Below are positions 52,341 through 61,555 of a stretch of DNA of 64,000 nucleotides, in pieces. A program made the translations under genes and the position numbers. Position 1 is the first letter of the stretch, and each line of letters starts with the position of its first letter. The DNA is taken from NCBI RefSeq assembly GCF_029814175.1, contig NZ_CP122312.1, positions 248,001-312,000 on the forward strand, read 5' to 3'. The DNA comes from Halospeciosus flavus. GTDB taxonomy: Archaea > Halobacteriota > Halobacteria > Halobacteriales > Halobacteriaceae. The notes beneath the pieces are model-generated. The model saw only the letters and a list, made by a program, of their open reading frames with translations, was not told where the DNA came from and made no database searches.

Positions 52341-52688
52341 ATGGGTATCGACGAACCGGACATCGACCCGAGTGTGTTCCTCGAAGACGTCGAGATGCGT
52401 ATCGGCGAGATCGTCGACGCCGAGCCGTTCCCCGAGGCTCGGAAAGACGTGTACAAGCTCACCGTCGACTTCGGCGAGGCGACCCGCCAGTCGGCCGCCG
52501 GACTCACGGACAACTACGACCCGGAGGACCTCGTGGGGAGGCAAGTCGTCGCGGTGGTCAACCTCGGCACGGTCAACATCGCCGGGTTCGAGAGCCAGTG
52601 TCTCGTCACCGGCGTCGACGACGGCGACGGTGACGTTGTCCACCTGCAACCCGAACGAGCGGTCCCGAACGGCACCAGAATTTACTAG
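52341..52688 (+). CDS. tRNA-binding-domain protein (CsaA/EMAP-II type)
   Basis: The 115-residue protein has the OB fold of CsaA, the MetRS C-terminal domain and Arc1p: VEMRIGEIVDAEPFPEARKDVYKLTVDFGE (in pieces near 15-44), VAVVNLGTVNIAGFESQCLVTG. It may bind tRNA or act as an export-related chaperone; both are family knowledge. ATG 52341 was chosen; GTG 52332 nine bases upstream, in frame, is possible. It is a single gene between the zinc protein and a membrane protein. Confidence 0.85.
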   Translation: MGIDEPDIDPSVFLEDVEMRIGEIVDAEPFPEARKDVYKLTVDFGEATRQSAAGLTDNYDPEDLVGRQVVAVVNLGTVNIAGFESQCLVTGVDDGDGDVVHLQPERAVPNGTRIY

Positions 52689-52754
52689 CCGGACGACTCG
52701 CACCACCACCGAGCGGGCACCAAGCCTTTCTCGTCGACGCGAGCAGGTACGCCC

Positions 52755-53156
52755 GTGGCTGGAGCGCTCGCCGGACTCGTCTTGGGGAGTATCGTCGGCG
52801 CAGTCGCGACCATCGCGGGGTCGTACTTCCTGTTTTGGCGCCGTCGACGCGCGGCGCTCGCACACCTCCGTCGCGCCTTCGAGACGGAACTGTCCGCCCT
52901 GTCGTACATCGACGAGATGGCGGAGAGCGGGGACTACGAGACGCTCACGCAAGCCGTCGAAGCCCCAGTCGTCTACGAGAGCAACGCCGACGACATCGGC
53001 CACCTCTCCGGCGACGAAGTCGAGGCACTGGTCGCGTTCTACACCGACTTGTACTGGCTGGACGACCAACCGGACATCGAGGACAAGAAAGAGCGCGTCC
53101 ACGAGATCGCCGAGAAGCGTCAGCGTGCCGTCGAAGTACTCCGCGAAAACGAGTGA
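52755..53156 (+). CDS. Hypothetical membrane-anchored protein
   Basis: The 133-residue protein has one N-terminal transmembrane helix (about 3-24, ALAGLVLGSIVGAVATIAGSYFLF), followed by RRRR and a helical, charged domain (HLRRAFETELSALSYIDEMAES) that probably sits in the cytoplasm. No family is recognised. GTG 52755 is the only start before the helix. Confidence 0.55.
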   Translation: MAGALAGLVLGSIVGAVATIAGSYFLFWRRRRAALAHLRRAFETELSALSYIDEMAESGDYETLTQAVEAPVVYESNADDIGHLSGDEVEALVAFYTDLYWLDDQPDIEDKKERVHEIAEKRQRAVEVLRENE

Positions 53157-53343
53157 CCGAACTGACCTGGTGAGCGGCGAACCCGGAATCGGGCGCGCTG
53201 CGTGAGCACTCCCCAATCGGCGACGAATGCAGCTATCGACAGGCCCTCTATCGAGAGTCCCCTAATCGGGGTATGACGGACCGATCTGGACGACTCTCTT
53301 TCTGGATTCGATCGACGACGGACGGGAAGACGGTGGTCGTCGC

Positions 53344-54822
53344 GTGACGGACGAGATCGAACGCCACTTCCTCGGGAACGCGGCGGGCGAGACTGCCTAT
53401 CGAGCGGCGGCCGAGCGTGCTCGCGAGGCCGCGATCGACGCGACGAACACCGAACGGCCGTTCTCGGGTGCGGAACCGGCCGCGATCCGCGAGGACCTCC
53501 CCGAGGACGTCCTCCCGGCGGAGGGTGTCGGTCTCGACGCCGCCCTCGACGAAGTCGCCGAGGACGTCCTCCCGCACACGGTGAGCGTCTCGCACCCGGC
53601 GACGGCCGCACACCTGCACACGCCGCCGATGGTGGCCGGTCTCGCCGCCGAGTCCCTGATCGGGGCGACCAACCAGTCGCTCGACTCCTACGACCAGAGC
53701 GGCGCGGCGACTGTCGTCGAGGAGCGCCTCGTCGAGACGCTCGCGGACCTCTACGGACTCCCGGAGAGCGCGGACGGCGTCGTGACGAGCGGCGGCACCC
53801 AGTCGAACTTCCAGGCGCTCTTGCTCGCCCGCGACGCCTACTGTGCCGACCACTTCGACCACATCGTTCAGGAACGGGGGCTCCCCGCGGAAGCGAGCGA
53901 CCTCCGACTCGTGTGCTCGGCGGAAGCGCACTTCACTGGCGAGCAGTCTGCTCACCACCTCGGTCTCGGCCACGACGCCGTCGTGACGGTCCCGACCGAC
54001 GACGACCACCGGATGGACGTCGACGCGCTCGACGCGACCCTCGAACGACTCGACGACGAGGGCCGTGAGGTGTTCGCGGTCATCGGCACGGCGGGGACGA
54101 CGGACTTCGGCGCGATCGACCCCCTCTCCGAACTCGCCGACCGTGCGGCCGAACACGACGCCTGGTTCCACGTCGACGCGGCGTACGGCGGTGCGCTCGC
54201 ACTCACGGACGAAGCGGACCGTCTCGCGGGCGTCGAACTCGCGGACAGCGTCTCGGTCGACTTCCACAAACTCTTCTTCCAGCCGATCAGTGCCGGCGCG
54301 CTCGTCGTCCGCGACCGCGCCGACTTCGGACACGCCGCGCGGAACGACGACTACCTCAACCCCGAGGACTCCGCGCTCCCGAACCTCGTCTGGAAGTCCA
54401 CGCAGACCACCCGGCGCTTCGACGCGCTCAAACCCTACCTCGCGTTCCGTGCGCTCGGGCGCGACGGCTTCGCCGACGTCGTCACGACGGTCCAGCGGAA
54501 CGCGAACCGCGCGGCGACGCTCCTCGACGCGGCCGACGACTTCGACCTGCTCGCCGAACCCTCGCTCAACACCGTCCTCTTCCGCTACACGCCACGGGAT
54601 CTCGACGACGACTCAGTCGACCGACTCAACACGGCGACGCGAGAGGCCCTCTTCCGCGACGGGCGTGCCGTCATCGCGCGCACGGAGGTCGACGGCGTCA
54701 GTGCGCTCAAGTTCACCCTGATGAACCCACAGACGACACTCGACGACGTCGCCGACATCCTCGACGCGATTCGCGACGTCGGGCGTGACGTCGCAGACGA
54801 ACTGGCGATCGCGACGCGGTGA
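53344..54822 (+). CDS. PLP-dependent decarboxylase, group II (diaminobutyrate/aromatic/glutamate decarboxylase family)
   Basis: The 492-residue PLP decarboxylase has HPATAAHLHTPPMVAGLAAE (about 80-99), SGGTQSNFQALLLARD (about 146-161), HVDAAYGGAL (about 274-283), and the PLP lysine in SVDFHKLFFQPI (about 303-314). The QPISAGALVVRD stretch after the lysine resembles L-2,4-diaminobutyrate decarboxylases used in siderophore synthesis, and tyrosine or aspartate are other possible substrates. No siderophore genes are nearby, so the substrate is open. Start is GTG 53344. Confidence 0.85.
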   Translation: MTDEIERHFLGNAAGETAYRAAAERAREAAIDATNTERPFSGAEPAAIREDLPEDVLPAEGVGLDAALDEVAEDVLPHTVSVSHPATAAHLHTPPMVAGLAAESLIGATNQSLDSYDQSGAATVVEERLVETLADLYGLPESADGVVTSGGTQSNFQALLLARDAYCADHFDHIVQERGLPAEASDLRLVCSAEAHFTGEQSAHHLGLGHDAVVTVPTDDDHRMDVDALDATLERLDDEGREVFAVIGTAGTTDFGAIDPLSELADRAAEHDAWFHVDAAYGGALALTDEADRLAGVELADSVSVDFHKLFFQPISAGALVVRDRADFGHAARNDDYLNPEDSALPNLVWKSTQTTRRFDALKPYLAFRALGRDGFADVVTTVQRNANRAATLLDAADDFDLLAEPSLNTVLFRYTPRDLDDDSVDRLNTATREALFRDGRAVIARTEVDGVSALKFTLMNPQTTLDDVADILDAIRDVGRDVADELAIATR

Positions 54823-54944
54823 GCGACCGAGGGACTGCACCGGTGTCCCCTTCGACGGCGGTCGGACCCGACGCGACGCCGGTGAGCCAAACGTCTTTGG
54901 CCACGTTTTGAACCTCTTCCGTGAGAGAGTATTCACTGGTTCCG

Positions 54945-55145
54945 ATGGCGAGCAAGACCCCCCACTCCGACGGTATCGTCGAACTGTGCGACAACTGTGG
55001 TCGCGAGACGGCACACGACGTGTCGATCCAACTCCTCACGGAGAGCGACGATTCCGAGAACGCGGCCTACTCGCGTGAGCCTTACCGCGTCACCGAGTGT
55101 CGGGCCTGCGGGGACGAATCTCGCCAGCGAATGAACAACGCCTGA
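54945..55145 (+). CDS. Small zinc beta-ribbon protein (DUF7835-like)
   Basis: The 66-residue protein has CDNCGRET (about 15-22) and CRACGDESRQRMN (about 52-64), so four Cys form a zinc beta-ribbon. Small ribbon proteins of this kind are common in haloarchaea and some act as post-transcriptional or DNA-binding regulators; the function here is unknown. ATG 54945 (MASKTPHSDG) was preferred to an upstream in-frame start at 54921. Confidence 0.75.
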   Translation: MASKTPHSDGIVELCDNCGRETAHDVSIQLLTESDDSENAAYSREPYRVTECRACGDESRQRMNNA

Positions 55146-55238
55146 TCGGCGTCTTCTCTCCCGCCCGGTCGTCGTTTCCGGTTTCCGCTCGATTCGGCCG
55201 GATCGTGAGTCTCAGGTGAATAGCCGTCCGAGCGCCGC

Positions 55239-56351
55239 CTACAGACCGGCGACGTCCTCGATGGCGTCGGTCAGCGCCTCGATACTCTCGACGTCGTGCT
55301 CACCCATGTGGCCGATACGGAACGTCTTCTCGCCGAGGGTCGAGCCGTAGCCGTTCGAGAAGACCATGTCGTACTTCTCGGAGACCTCTTCGATGGTCGC
55401 GGCGACGTCGATGTCCCGGGTGTTCTGGATACAACTCACCGTCTGGGACTCGTAGCCCGCCTCGGGGTAGAGGTCGAAGTGCTCGCGCGCCCACTTGCGC
55501 GTGTAGTCGGCCATCTCCTCGTGACGCTGGTCGCGTGCGCGGTGGCCCTCTTCGAGCATGTGCTTCATCTGCTTGCGGTAGGCCAGCATGACGGGAATCG
55601 CGGGCGTCGAGTGGGTCTGGCCCTTCCGGTCGTAGTAGTCCAGCGAACGCTGGAAGCCGCCGTACCAGGACGCCGAGTCGGACTCGACTTCCCGCTCGTA
55701 GGCGTCGTCGCTGACGACGCACACCGCGAGTCCGGGCGGCATCGCGAAGGCCTTCTGGACCGAGGTGAAGATGACGTCGATGTCGTGCTCGTCGATGTCG
55801 ACGTAGTCGCCGCCGAGCGCGGAGACGGCGTCGACGACGAACAGCGTGTCCGGGAAGTCGGCGACGACGTCGCCGATTGCCTCGACGGGGTTGCGGACGC
55901 CGGTCGAACTCTCGTTCATCACGCAGGTCACGACGTCGTAGGTCTTCTCGCTCTCTTCGAGGCGCTGGCGGACGTCCTCGGGCTTGACCGCCTGGCCCCA
56001 CTCGTACTCGAGGGTGTCGACGTTCTTGCCGAGGCGCTCGGCGACGTTCGCCTGCCGCTCGCTGAAGCTCCCGCAAGTCGTCACGAGGACGTCCTCGTCG
56101 ACGAGGTTGAGGATGGCGCTCTCCATGAACTCGGTCCCCGAGGCCGTGAGGATGATGACGTCGTTGTCGGTGTCGAGGAACGTCTTCGTGTCCTCGACGA
56201 TGGTCGTGTAGAGGTCGGTCATCTGGTCCATGCGGTGGCCGAACATCGGCTCGCACATCGCCTCGACGACGTCCTCACGGACCTCGGTCGGGCCAGGGAT
56301 GTACAACGTCTTGTCGGGATAGTCCCCGGTGTATTCGCGTTTCTGAGTCAT
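55239..56351 (-). CDS. Class V aminotransferase (alanine-glyoxylate/serine-pyruvate type)
   Basis: The 370-residue PLP enzyme has LYIPGPTEVREDVVEAM (about 16-32), LTASGTEFMESAI (about 68-80), VVDAVSALGGDY (about 173-184) and the PLP lysine in TSVQKAFAMPPGL (about 196-208; SVQK). It probably transfers an amino group between alanine or serine and glyoxylate. It has more Lys, Tyr and Asn than its neighbours but is otherwise ordinary. Start MTQKREYTGDYPDK at ATG 56351. Confidence 0.88.
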   Translation of the reverse strand: MTQKREYTGDYPDKTLYIPGPTEVREDVVEAMCEPMFGHRMDQMTDLYTTIVEDTKTFLDTDNDVIILTASGTEFMESAILNLVDEDVLVTTCGSFSERQANVAERLGKNVDTLEYEWGQAVKPEDVRQRLEESEKTYDVVTCVMNESSTGVRNPVEAIGDVVADFPDTLFVVDAVSALGGDYVDIDEHDIDVIFTSVQKAFAMPPGLAVCVVSDDAYEREVESDSASWYGGFQRSLDYYDRKGQTHSTPAIPVMLAYRKQMKHMLEEGHRARDQRHEEMADYTRKWAREHFDLYPEAGYESQTVSCIQNTRDIDVAATIEEVSEKYDMVFSNGYGSTLGEKTFRIGHMGEHDVESIEALTDAIEDVAGL

Positions 56352-56491
56352 GGAGTCTACCTGTTGTCGTCGACTTGGCAGCGGGGTGGCATGGTAGTTT
56401 TGATACAGACAAGTCGTCTCCGGCAGACACTCTCACCACGGATGGGACGTCCGTATCGCAAAAAAGACCGCTCGAACGGTGGACGGACCGT

Positions 56492-56761
56492 TCAGGTGGA
56501 CAGAGTCTCGCACTTCCAGCCAGGGTCGTCGCCCGTGCGTTCGATGAGGTCGGACCGACACGCCGGACAGTAGTCGGGCGTAGAAGTCATGTTCCGTGGA
56601 ACGTAGACCGCGCCGCCGCACTCGATGCACGCATCGTCGACGATGGTCGTGCAGTCGACACAGACGTTGAAGTCGTCGACCGTGAGTCCGCGCAGGGGTT
56701 CGAGTTGTTTGTCCAAGAGGTACTCGTCGATGACCGCCTGACAGTTCTGGCACGGTTGCAT
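56492..56761 (-). CDS. Small zinc-binding protein, function unknown
   Basis: The 89-residue protein has CQNC (about 4-7), CVDCTTIVDDACIECGG (about 34-50) and CPAC (about 65-68). Eight Cys in four CxxC pairs could hold two zinc ribbons. The start MQPCQNCQAV (ATG 56761) opens at the first pair. No known family. It is divergent from the gene at 56930. Confidence 0.65.
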   Translation of the reverse strand: MQPCQNCQAVIDEYLLDKQLEPLRGLTVDDFNVCVDCTTIVDDACIECGGAVYVPRNMTSTPDYCPACRSDLIERTGDDPGWKCETLST

Positions 56762-56929
56762 GTCTATCCGACTATCACCATGTGACCGTGACACAAAGGG
56801 CTATCGCCCTCGTGGGCATTTTGCCTGCAACGCGCTCGACGATACTGGATAGTGACACGTCACGAACGGGGCAACAGCGCGGGACTCACGACCGGAACGT
56901 ACAGGACGGGACGACGCTTCCGGACACAC

Positions 56930-57205
56930 GTGCCCGAAACTGTCGACGACCTCCGAGACGAGATTCGGCGAGCGGTGGGGAGACACGAGCGTATCGAATC
57001 GACCGCCTTCACCAAGGAAGCGCTCGCCGCGATTTGCGACGCCGTAGGCTACGAGATCGACACGAACCACCTCCCGCCGAAGTCGGAGATGCGGGCGGGA
57101 ATCCTCTGGACGCTCGGCGTCGTCGAGACCGACGCACCCGACGAAGTCGACCACCCCTTCCGGAAAGCGGAACTCGAAGCGATCGCCGACGCGCTTCGCG
57201 AGTAG
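56930..57205 (+). CDS. Hypothetical small helical protein
   Basis: The 91-residue protein begins VPETVDDLRDEIRRAVG and is mostly helical and acidic/basic mixed, with FTKEALAAICDAVGYEID, MRAGILWTLGV and FRKAELEAIADAL. It resembles small haloarchaeal helical proteins of unknown role. GTG 56930 is inferred; an in-frame ATG at 56852 would add a Thr/Arg-rich stretch that is not helix-like. Confidence 0.55.
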   Translation: MPETVDDLRDEIRRAVGRHERIESTAFTKEALAAICDAVGYEIDTNHLPPKSEMRAGILWTLGVVETDAPDEVDHPFRKAELEAIADALRE

Positions 57206-57391
57206 TCGCACGCGCGGGAAGCCTACGGTGGGGTGTCCGGTCCTGTACAGGCGGTCGAGGCGACTGCCCGGGGCTTGACCCCGAGGCGGTTCACCTGCTC
57301 GGTCAGAAGGACGTCGAGGACCGGCGAAAAACGAAGTGACTGTTCGACGGTTCGCTCGCTGGCGAGTCGCCAGCGTACCGACCGGGCAGCC

Positions 57392-57559
57392 TCAGAGGTC
57401 GCGGGGCTGGACGGTCTTGCGGTCGTTGGCTTCCGCACGTTCGGCAGCCTCTTCGAGGAGCTCTCGGACCTCGTCGTCGAGTGCCTCGTAGAAGTCGCTG
57501 GAAACGTTGTGGTCCTCGAGTGCCTCCTTCACGGCGGCTTTGACGATGAGTTCTGCCAT
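57392..57559 (-). CDS. DUF1931 histone-fold protein
   Basis: The 55-residue protein MAELIVKAAVKEALED... with SSDFYEALDDEVRELLEEAAERAEAN and the end RKTVQPRDL matches DUF1931, a short single histone fold found in archaea and some bacteria. It may dimerise and bind DNA. The function is not established. ATG 57559 gives the exact family length. It stands alone. Confidence 0.85.
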   Translation of the reverse strand: MAELIVKAAVKEALEDHNVSSDFYEALDDEVRELLEEAAERAEANDRKTVQPRDL

Positions 57560-57757
57560 GTGCACCTTCGGCTTCGTCCCACCCCTAGAAAAGTTTCGTG
57601 GCTCACTCGGGCGACGAAAGCCGGCGAGCGGCTGACAATGGCCGGTCAGCGTCGACATCGGTGGGCCACACCGGCGAAGTACGACGCGGGTTGTGGCCAC
57701 GAGGGTCGCCCACCGAATCCCTATCTCCTTTCCCGTCCCCGGTCCAAGCAGGAGTCG

Positions 57758-58327
57758 ATGCGGTTCCCGTCTCTCCGACGAACGCAGACGCGCGGCCGGA
57801 GCGGCAAGCTCCTCGTCGCCGCAGGACAGTCACTACTGGCACTCGGACTCCTCACCGACACGCTCGGCCAGCGGATCGGTGCCGGCGGGTTCAGTGTGAC
57901 CCTCCTCGAACTCGGCGTCGTCGTCCTCGTCGTCGCGCTCGCCGTCGCGTTCCTGAAAGTCGTCGCCCGGAAGGTGAAGCGGACGGTCGGTATCAGCCTG
58001 CTGAGTGCCGCCTCTCTCGGTGTCGGGGTTCCCGCGCTCGGGGCCGCCCTTCCCGCAGTCTCGGTCGGGAAGCGAGTGGTCCGCCGACTCCCCCTCTCAC
58101 ACCTCCCATGGTTCGGCAAGAGCCGTTGGGAGCGTGTACTGGCGTTCCTCGGCGGCCCGCGCGGCCTCGCGACGGGCGGCGTCGGCGCCGTCCTCCTCAC
58201 GGTCGGTGCACAGACCGGCAAACTTGGCGAAACCCACGTCGTCTTCGGCCAGCAACTCACGCTCCTCTCGCTGTTCGTGTTGCTGTCGGTCCCCGGGGTG
58301 GTCATCTACGGTATCCGCCGTCCGTAG
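57758..58327 (+). CDS. Hypothetical multi-helix membrane protein
   Basis: The 189-residue protein has a basic N-terminus (MRFPSLRRTQTRGRSGK) then hydrophobic helices near 18-35, 45-66 (LLELGVVVLVVALAVAFLKV), 78-95 (SLLSAASLGVGVPALGAALP), 135-150 and 162-182 (LLSLFVLLSVPGVVIYGI). No family is recognised. The basic N-terminus suggests the start faces the cytoplasm. It precedes hpt by 76 nt. Confidence 0.55.
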   Translation: MRFPSLRRTQTRGRSGKLLVAAGQSLLALGLLTDTLGQRIGAGGFSVTLLELGVVVLVVALAVAFLKVVARKVKRTVGISLLSAASLGVGVPALGAALPAVSVGKRVVRRLPLSHLPWFGKSRWERVLAFLGGPRGLATGGVGAVLLTVGAQTGKLGETHVVFGQQLTLLSLFVLLSVPGVVIYGIRRP

Positions 58328-58403
58328 CAGACACGAGACACCTCGTTGACACTCGCTACCGACAGAGCGAACCGTTTTTCCCGGAATTCTCCGAACTGGC
58401 GAC

Positions 58404-58952
58404 ATGGAACGACTCCGCGAGTCGCTGCACGACGCACCCATCGTCGACAAGGACGGCTACCAGTACCTCGTTCACCCCATCAGCAACGGCGTTCCGATGC
58501 TCGAACCCGCGCTGTTGCGCGAAGTCGTCGTCGGCGTGACGCGTGCAGTGGACCTCGACGTCGACAAAATCGTCGCGCCGGAGGCGATGGGGATCCACAT
58601 CGCGACGGCCGTCTCCCTGCAGACCGACATTCCGCTGGTCGTCATCCGCAAGCGCGAGTACGGACTCGACGGCGAGGTCGCACTCCACCAGACGACCGGT
58701 TACTCGGAGTCCGAGATGTTCATCAACGATGTCGAGGAGGGTGACCGCGTGCTCATCGTCGACGACCTGCTCTCGACCGGTGGGACACTCGCGGCGATCT
58801 GCGACGCACTCGACGACATCGGCGCCGAGATCTCCGACATCGTCGTCGCCATCCGGAAGGTCGGTCCCTCGGACCTCGACGACACCGACTACGGCGTGAC
58901 GAGTCTACTCGACATCACTGTCGAAGACGGTGAGGTCGTCATCCACGACTAG
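58404..58952 (+). CDS. hpt: Hypoxanthine/guanine phosphoribosyltransferase, archaeal type
   Basis: The enzyme converts hypoxanthine or guanine and PRPP to IMP or GMP. The 182-residue protein has the PRPP motif [14 protein letters not shown] (about 116-129), the purine-recognition region [16 protein letters not shown] (about 55-70), and [13 protein letters not shown] (about 93-105). Length fits the archaeal form. Its neighbour is a nucleobase permease, so together they form an uptake-and-salvage pair, although each has its own promoter. Confidence 0.92.
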   Translation: MERLRESLHDAPIVDKDGYQYLVHPISNGVPMLEPALLREVVVGVTRAVDLDVDKIVAPEAMGIHIATAVSLQTDIPLVVIRKREYGLDGEVALHQTTGYSESEMFINDVEEGDRVLIVDDLLSTGGTLAAICDALDDIGAEISDIVVAIRKVGPSDLDDTDYGVTSLLDITVEDGEVVIHD

Positions 58953-59008
58953 CACATTTGTGTATATCTTTGCCTAGTTGCGGTTAGAAATGGGCGCAAA
59001 CGCGTAAC

Positions 59009-59016
59009 ACTTATCG
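59009..59016 (+). promoter_or_regulatory. TATA box of the nucleobase permease
   Basis: ACTTATCG is centred about 31 nt before ATG 59043 and supports that start over GTG 59031. Confidence 0.55.
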
Positions 59017-59042
59017 GGCCGAGCGGGTACGTGGTGGACAAG

Positions 59043-60425
59043 ATGGTGTCCGAAACGGACGGCGCAATCGACATCGAATACGGACTCGACGACCGGCCAC
59101 CGTGGCCAAAACTACTCCTGCTCGGTCTCCAGCACGTCGCCGTGATGATCGTTCCGGCGACCGCGGTGGCGTACATCGTCGCGGGCGCCGTCGGTCTCGA
59201 CGCCAGCACGACGACGTACATCGTCCAGATGGTCCTCCTGTTCTCGGGGCTCGCGACCATTGTCCAGGCGTACACCGTCGGTCCCGTCGGCGCGAAACTC
59301 CCCGTCGTGATGGGGACGAGTTTCACGTTCGTCGGTGCTGCCGCGACGATCGGCGTCAACTACGGTCTCGGTGCGGTCTTCGGCGCCATCCTCGTCACGG
59401 GGTGGGCCGTCGAAGGGCTCATCGGCTGGCAGTTCAAGCGCCTCCAGAAGTTCTTCCCGCCGCTCGTCACCGGACTCGTCGTCGTCATCATCGGTCTCTA
59501 CCTCGTGCCGAGTGCGATGAACAACGCCGCGGGTGGTGTGGGTACCGCCGACTACGGCGCGCTCCACCACCTCTCGCTCGCCATGCTCGTGCTCACCGTC
59601 GCCGTCGTCCTCAACATGTTCACGGAGGGTGTGACCCGGCTCCTCAGCACCCTCATCGCGATCGCCGTCGGCTACGTCGCCGCGCTCGTCATCGGCATCG
59701 TGAACTTCGCCCCCGTCGCCGAGGCCGCGTGGTTCGCGATTCCTCAGCCCGGTCGCTTCGGTTTCTCCGTCGAACCAGTCCCGGTCGTCACGTTCGCCTT
59801 CCTCTTCCTCGTCTCCGCCATGGAGACCGTCGGCGACATGTCGAGTGTGACGTCCGCCGAGGGTCGCACACCCGACGACGAGGAGTTCCGCGGCGGACTC
59901 TTCACGGACGGCCTCGTGAGCTCTATCGGCGGTATCTTCGGGGCGTTCCCCGTGACGTCGTTCTCGCAGAACGCGGGCATCATCAACTTCACCGGTGTGA
60001 TGAGTCGTCACGTCGTCGGCGTCGCGGGTGTCGTCCTCGCCGTCCTCGGTCTCAGTCCGAAGGTCGGTGCGGCCGTCACCACCATCCCGAGTGCCGTGTT
60101 CGGCGGCGCCATCCTCCTCATGACCGGCATGGTCGCCGCGAGTGGGGTTCGACTCATCACGCTCCGGACCGAGTTGAATCGCCGAAATATGGTCATTCTC
60201 GCGGTCGCGCTCGGTCTCGGTCTCGGTGTCGCGACCCAACCCAAAGCCCTCTCCGGTCTCCCGGTCGCGGCCCAGACGTTCTTCGGCCAGCCAGTCATCG
60301 TCACCGCCCTCTCCGCGCTCCTACTCAACACGTTCGTCCCCGGCGACCAGAGTCCGCTCTTCGACGCGCCCGCCGACGAACCGCTCGGTGAGCCCGACGT
60401 CGAAACGGTCTCTACGGACGACTGA
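59043..60425 (+). CDS. NCS2-family uracil/xanthine permease
   Basis: The 460-residue protein has about 12-14 membrane helices. It shows the NCS2 marks GTSFTFVGAA (about 94-103), PPLVTGLVVVIIGLYLVP (about 139-156; two-helix core), METVGDMSSVT (about 260-270; the conserved Glu of helix 8), and FGAFPVTSFSQNAGII (about 299-314; helix 10). The family takes up uracil, xanthine or uric acid with H+ or Na+. Proximity to hpt suggests purine uptake. Start ATG 59043 is leaderless. Confidence 0.92.
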   Translation: MVSETDGAIDIEYGLDDRPPWPKLLLLGLQHVAVMIVPATAVAYIVAGAVGLDASTTTYIVQMVLLFSGLATIVQAYTVGPVGAKLPVVMGTSFTFVGAAATIGVNYGLGAVFGAILVTGWAVEGLIGWQFKRLQKFFPPLVTGLVVVIIGLYLVPSAMNNAAGGVGTADYGALHHLSLAMLVLTVAVVLNMFTEGVTRLLSTLIAIAVGYVAALVIGIVNFAPVAEAAWFAIPQPGRFGFSVEPVPVVTFAFLFLVSAMETVGDMSSVTSAEGRTPDDEEFRGGLFTDGLVSSIGGIFGAFPVTSFSQNAGIINFTGVMSRHVVGVAGVVLAVLGLSPKVGAAVTTIPSAVFGGAILLMTGMVAASGVRLITLRTELNRRNMVILAVALGLGLGVATQPKALSGLPVAAQTFFGQPVIVTALSALLLNTFVPGDQSPLFDAPADEPLGEPDVETVSTDD

Positions 60426-60568
60426 GGGCTTAACGGACCCAATGCGGAGGCGATTGTACCAACTCGTCCGGTCTGTCTCGGATAGTTCGTGCCGGTTGGA
60501 CAGATTCGACGATATTCGGACCCCGTGAGAGGCAGTTCGAGTGAAGCGACCCGCGCACTGTCGCCGCG

Positions 60569-60868
60569 CTACTCGCCGTCGAGTGGCTCACCGCGACGGT
60601 CGATCCGGGTCGCCGGGAGTCCGGCGCGCTCGGCGTGTTCGCGGACCGCGTCCTCGTCTTCGGCTCGGTAGTGACAGAACGTGCCCGTGACCTCGCCCGC
60701 CGCGTTCTCCAGGACCTCCGACTCGACCCAGTGGATGTCGACGCCCTCCTCGCGGAGTGCTTCGAGTACCCGCCCGGACTCCTTTCCGGCGGCGGCGAGT
60801 TCGTCTTCGGTGATCGGTTCCTCCAGCGCGCGGAGGATGAGGAAGTCCTCCAGTTCGTCGTCGGACAT
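60569..60868 (-). CDS. DUF4242-like small protein
   Basis: The 99-residue protein starts MSDDELEDFLILRALEEPITEDELAAAG. The FLILRALEEPITEDEL, VHWVES-like HWVESEVL, CHYRAEDEDAVREHAERAGLPATRI segments place it near DUF4242, a small ferredoxin-like family whose members may bind metal. The function is not known. ATG 60868 is chosen over GTG 60889 because the TATA box at 60897-60903 puts the transcription start between them. Confidence 0.75.
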   Translation of the reverse strand: MSDDELEDFLILRALEEPITEDELAAAGKESGRVLEALREEGVDIHWVESEVLENAAGEVTGTFCHYRAEDEDAVREHAERAGLPATRIDRRGEPLDGE

Positions 60869-60896
60869 GACCGGGTCGGAATCCTTCACGGCTCAC

Positions 60897-60903
60897 CATA
60901 AAT
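60897..60903 (-). promoter_or_regulatory. TATA box of the DUF4242 gene
   Basis: Minus-strand TTTATGG lies about 32 nt before ATG 60868 and decides against the longer GTG start at 60889. Confidence 0.5.
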
Positions 60904-60956
60904 GTAGGTGTGCGAACCAGATTGCCTCCTCGAACCAGTCGGAGAAACTATCAAAC

Positions 60957-61003
60957 GTATCCAATTCGGTTTGGACGAGTTGTATCCATTGTACTAATTG
61001 GAC
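60957..61003. repeat. Two copies of GTATCCA...TTGGAC upstream of the PPC gene
   Basis: GTATCCA occurs at 60957-60963 and 60982-60988, and TTGGAC at 60971-60976 and 60998-61003. Each pair is a near-palindrome (GTATCCA against TGGAC). They lie 30-76 nt before the TATA box of the gene at 61063. Confidence 0.4.
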
Positions 61004-61032
61004 GGTTGGGGCTGCTGTCCGAGCCATCATGA

Positions 61033-61040
61033 TTTATACT
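61033..61040 (+). promoter_or_regulatory. TATA box of the PPC/DUF296 gene
   Basis: TTTATACT is centred about 27 nt before ATG 61063, a leaderless arrangement. Confidence 0.6.
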
Positions 61041-61062
61041 CGATTCGCGAGTCGCTCCGTCC

Positions 61063-61470
61063 ATGGAGTACACACGCGAATCCGACCGACTGGTCGTCCG
61101 ACTCGACCCCGGTGACCGGGTCCTCGACTCCCTGGAGACACTCAGAGACGAGGAGGACGTCGACCACGGCTTCCTCGTGGGCATCGGTGCCGTCGACGAA
61201 GTCGTCCTCGGACACTACGACGTCGAGAGCCAGGAGTACAGCGAAGAGACGTTCACGGGTCAGTTCGAGGTGACGAGTTTCTCGGGCAACATCGGTCCCG
61301 ACAAGATTCACACGCACATCCAGGTCGCAGACGAGGAGTTCGAAACGCTCGGCGGTCACTGCTCGGGCGCGGTCGTCTCCGGGACCTTCGAAATCGTCGT
61401 GTTACTCGGGGAGACCCAGTTACCCCACCACCTCGACGAGCGGACGGGTCTGGACGTCTTCGACCTCTAG
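61063..61470 (+). CDS. PPC-domain (DUF296) DNA-binding-like protein
   Basis: The 135-residue protein has the PPC (plants and prokaryotes conserved) fold, with LDPGDRVLDSLETL (about 14-27), HGFLVGIGAVDEVVLGHYD (about 34-52), and the metal-site residues HTHIQVADE (about 84-92) and GGHCSGAVVSG (about 96-106). In plants it accompanies an AT-hook; in prokaryotes it stands alone and its role is uncertain. Two palindromic sites lie upstream. Confidence 0.85.
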   Translation: MEYTRESDRLVVRLDPGDRVLDSLETLRDEEDVDHGFLVGIGAVDEVVLGHYDVESQEYSEETFTGQFEVTSFSGNIGPDKIHTHIQVADEEFETLGGHCSGAVVSGTFEIVVLLGETQLPHHLDERTGLDVFDL

Positions 61471-61555
61471 GCCGGACCGCCAAGCCCATCCGCGATCGTG
61501 CAGGGAAGTTGTCAGTACCGTGCAACGTAAACCTGTAGACGACGGATGAATACCG

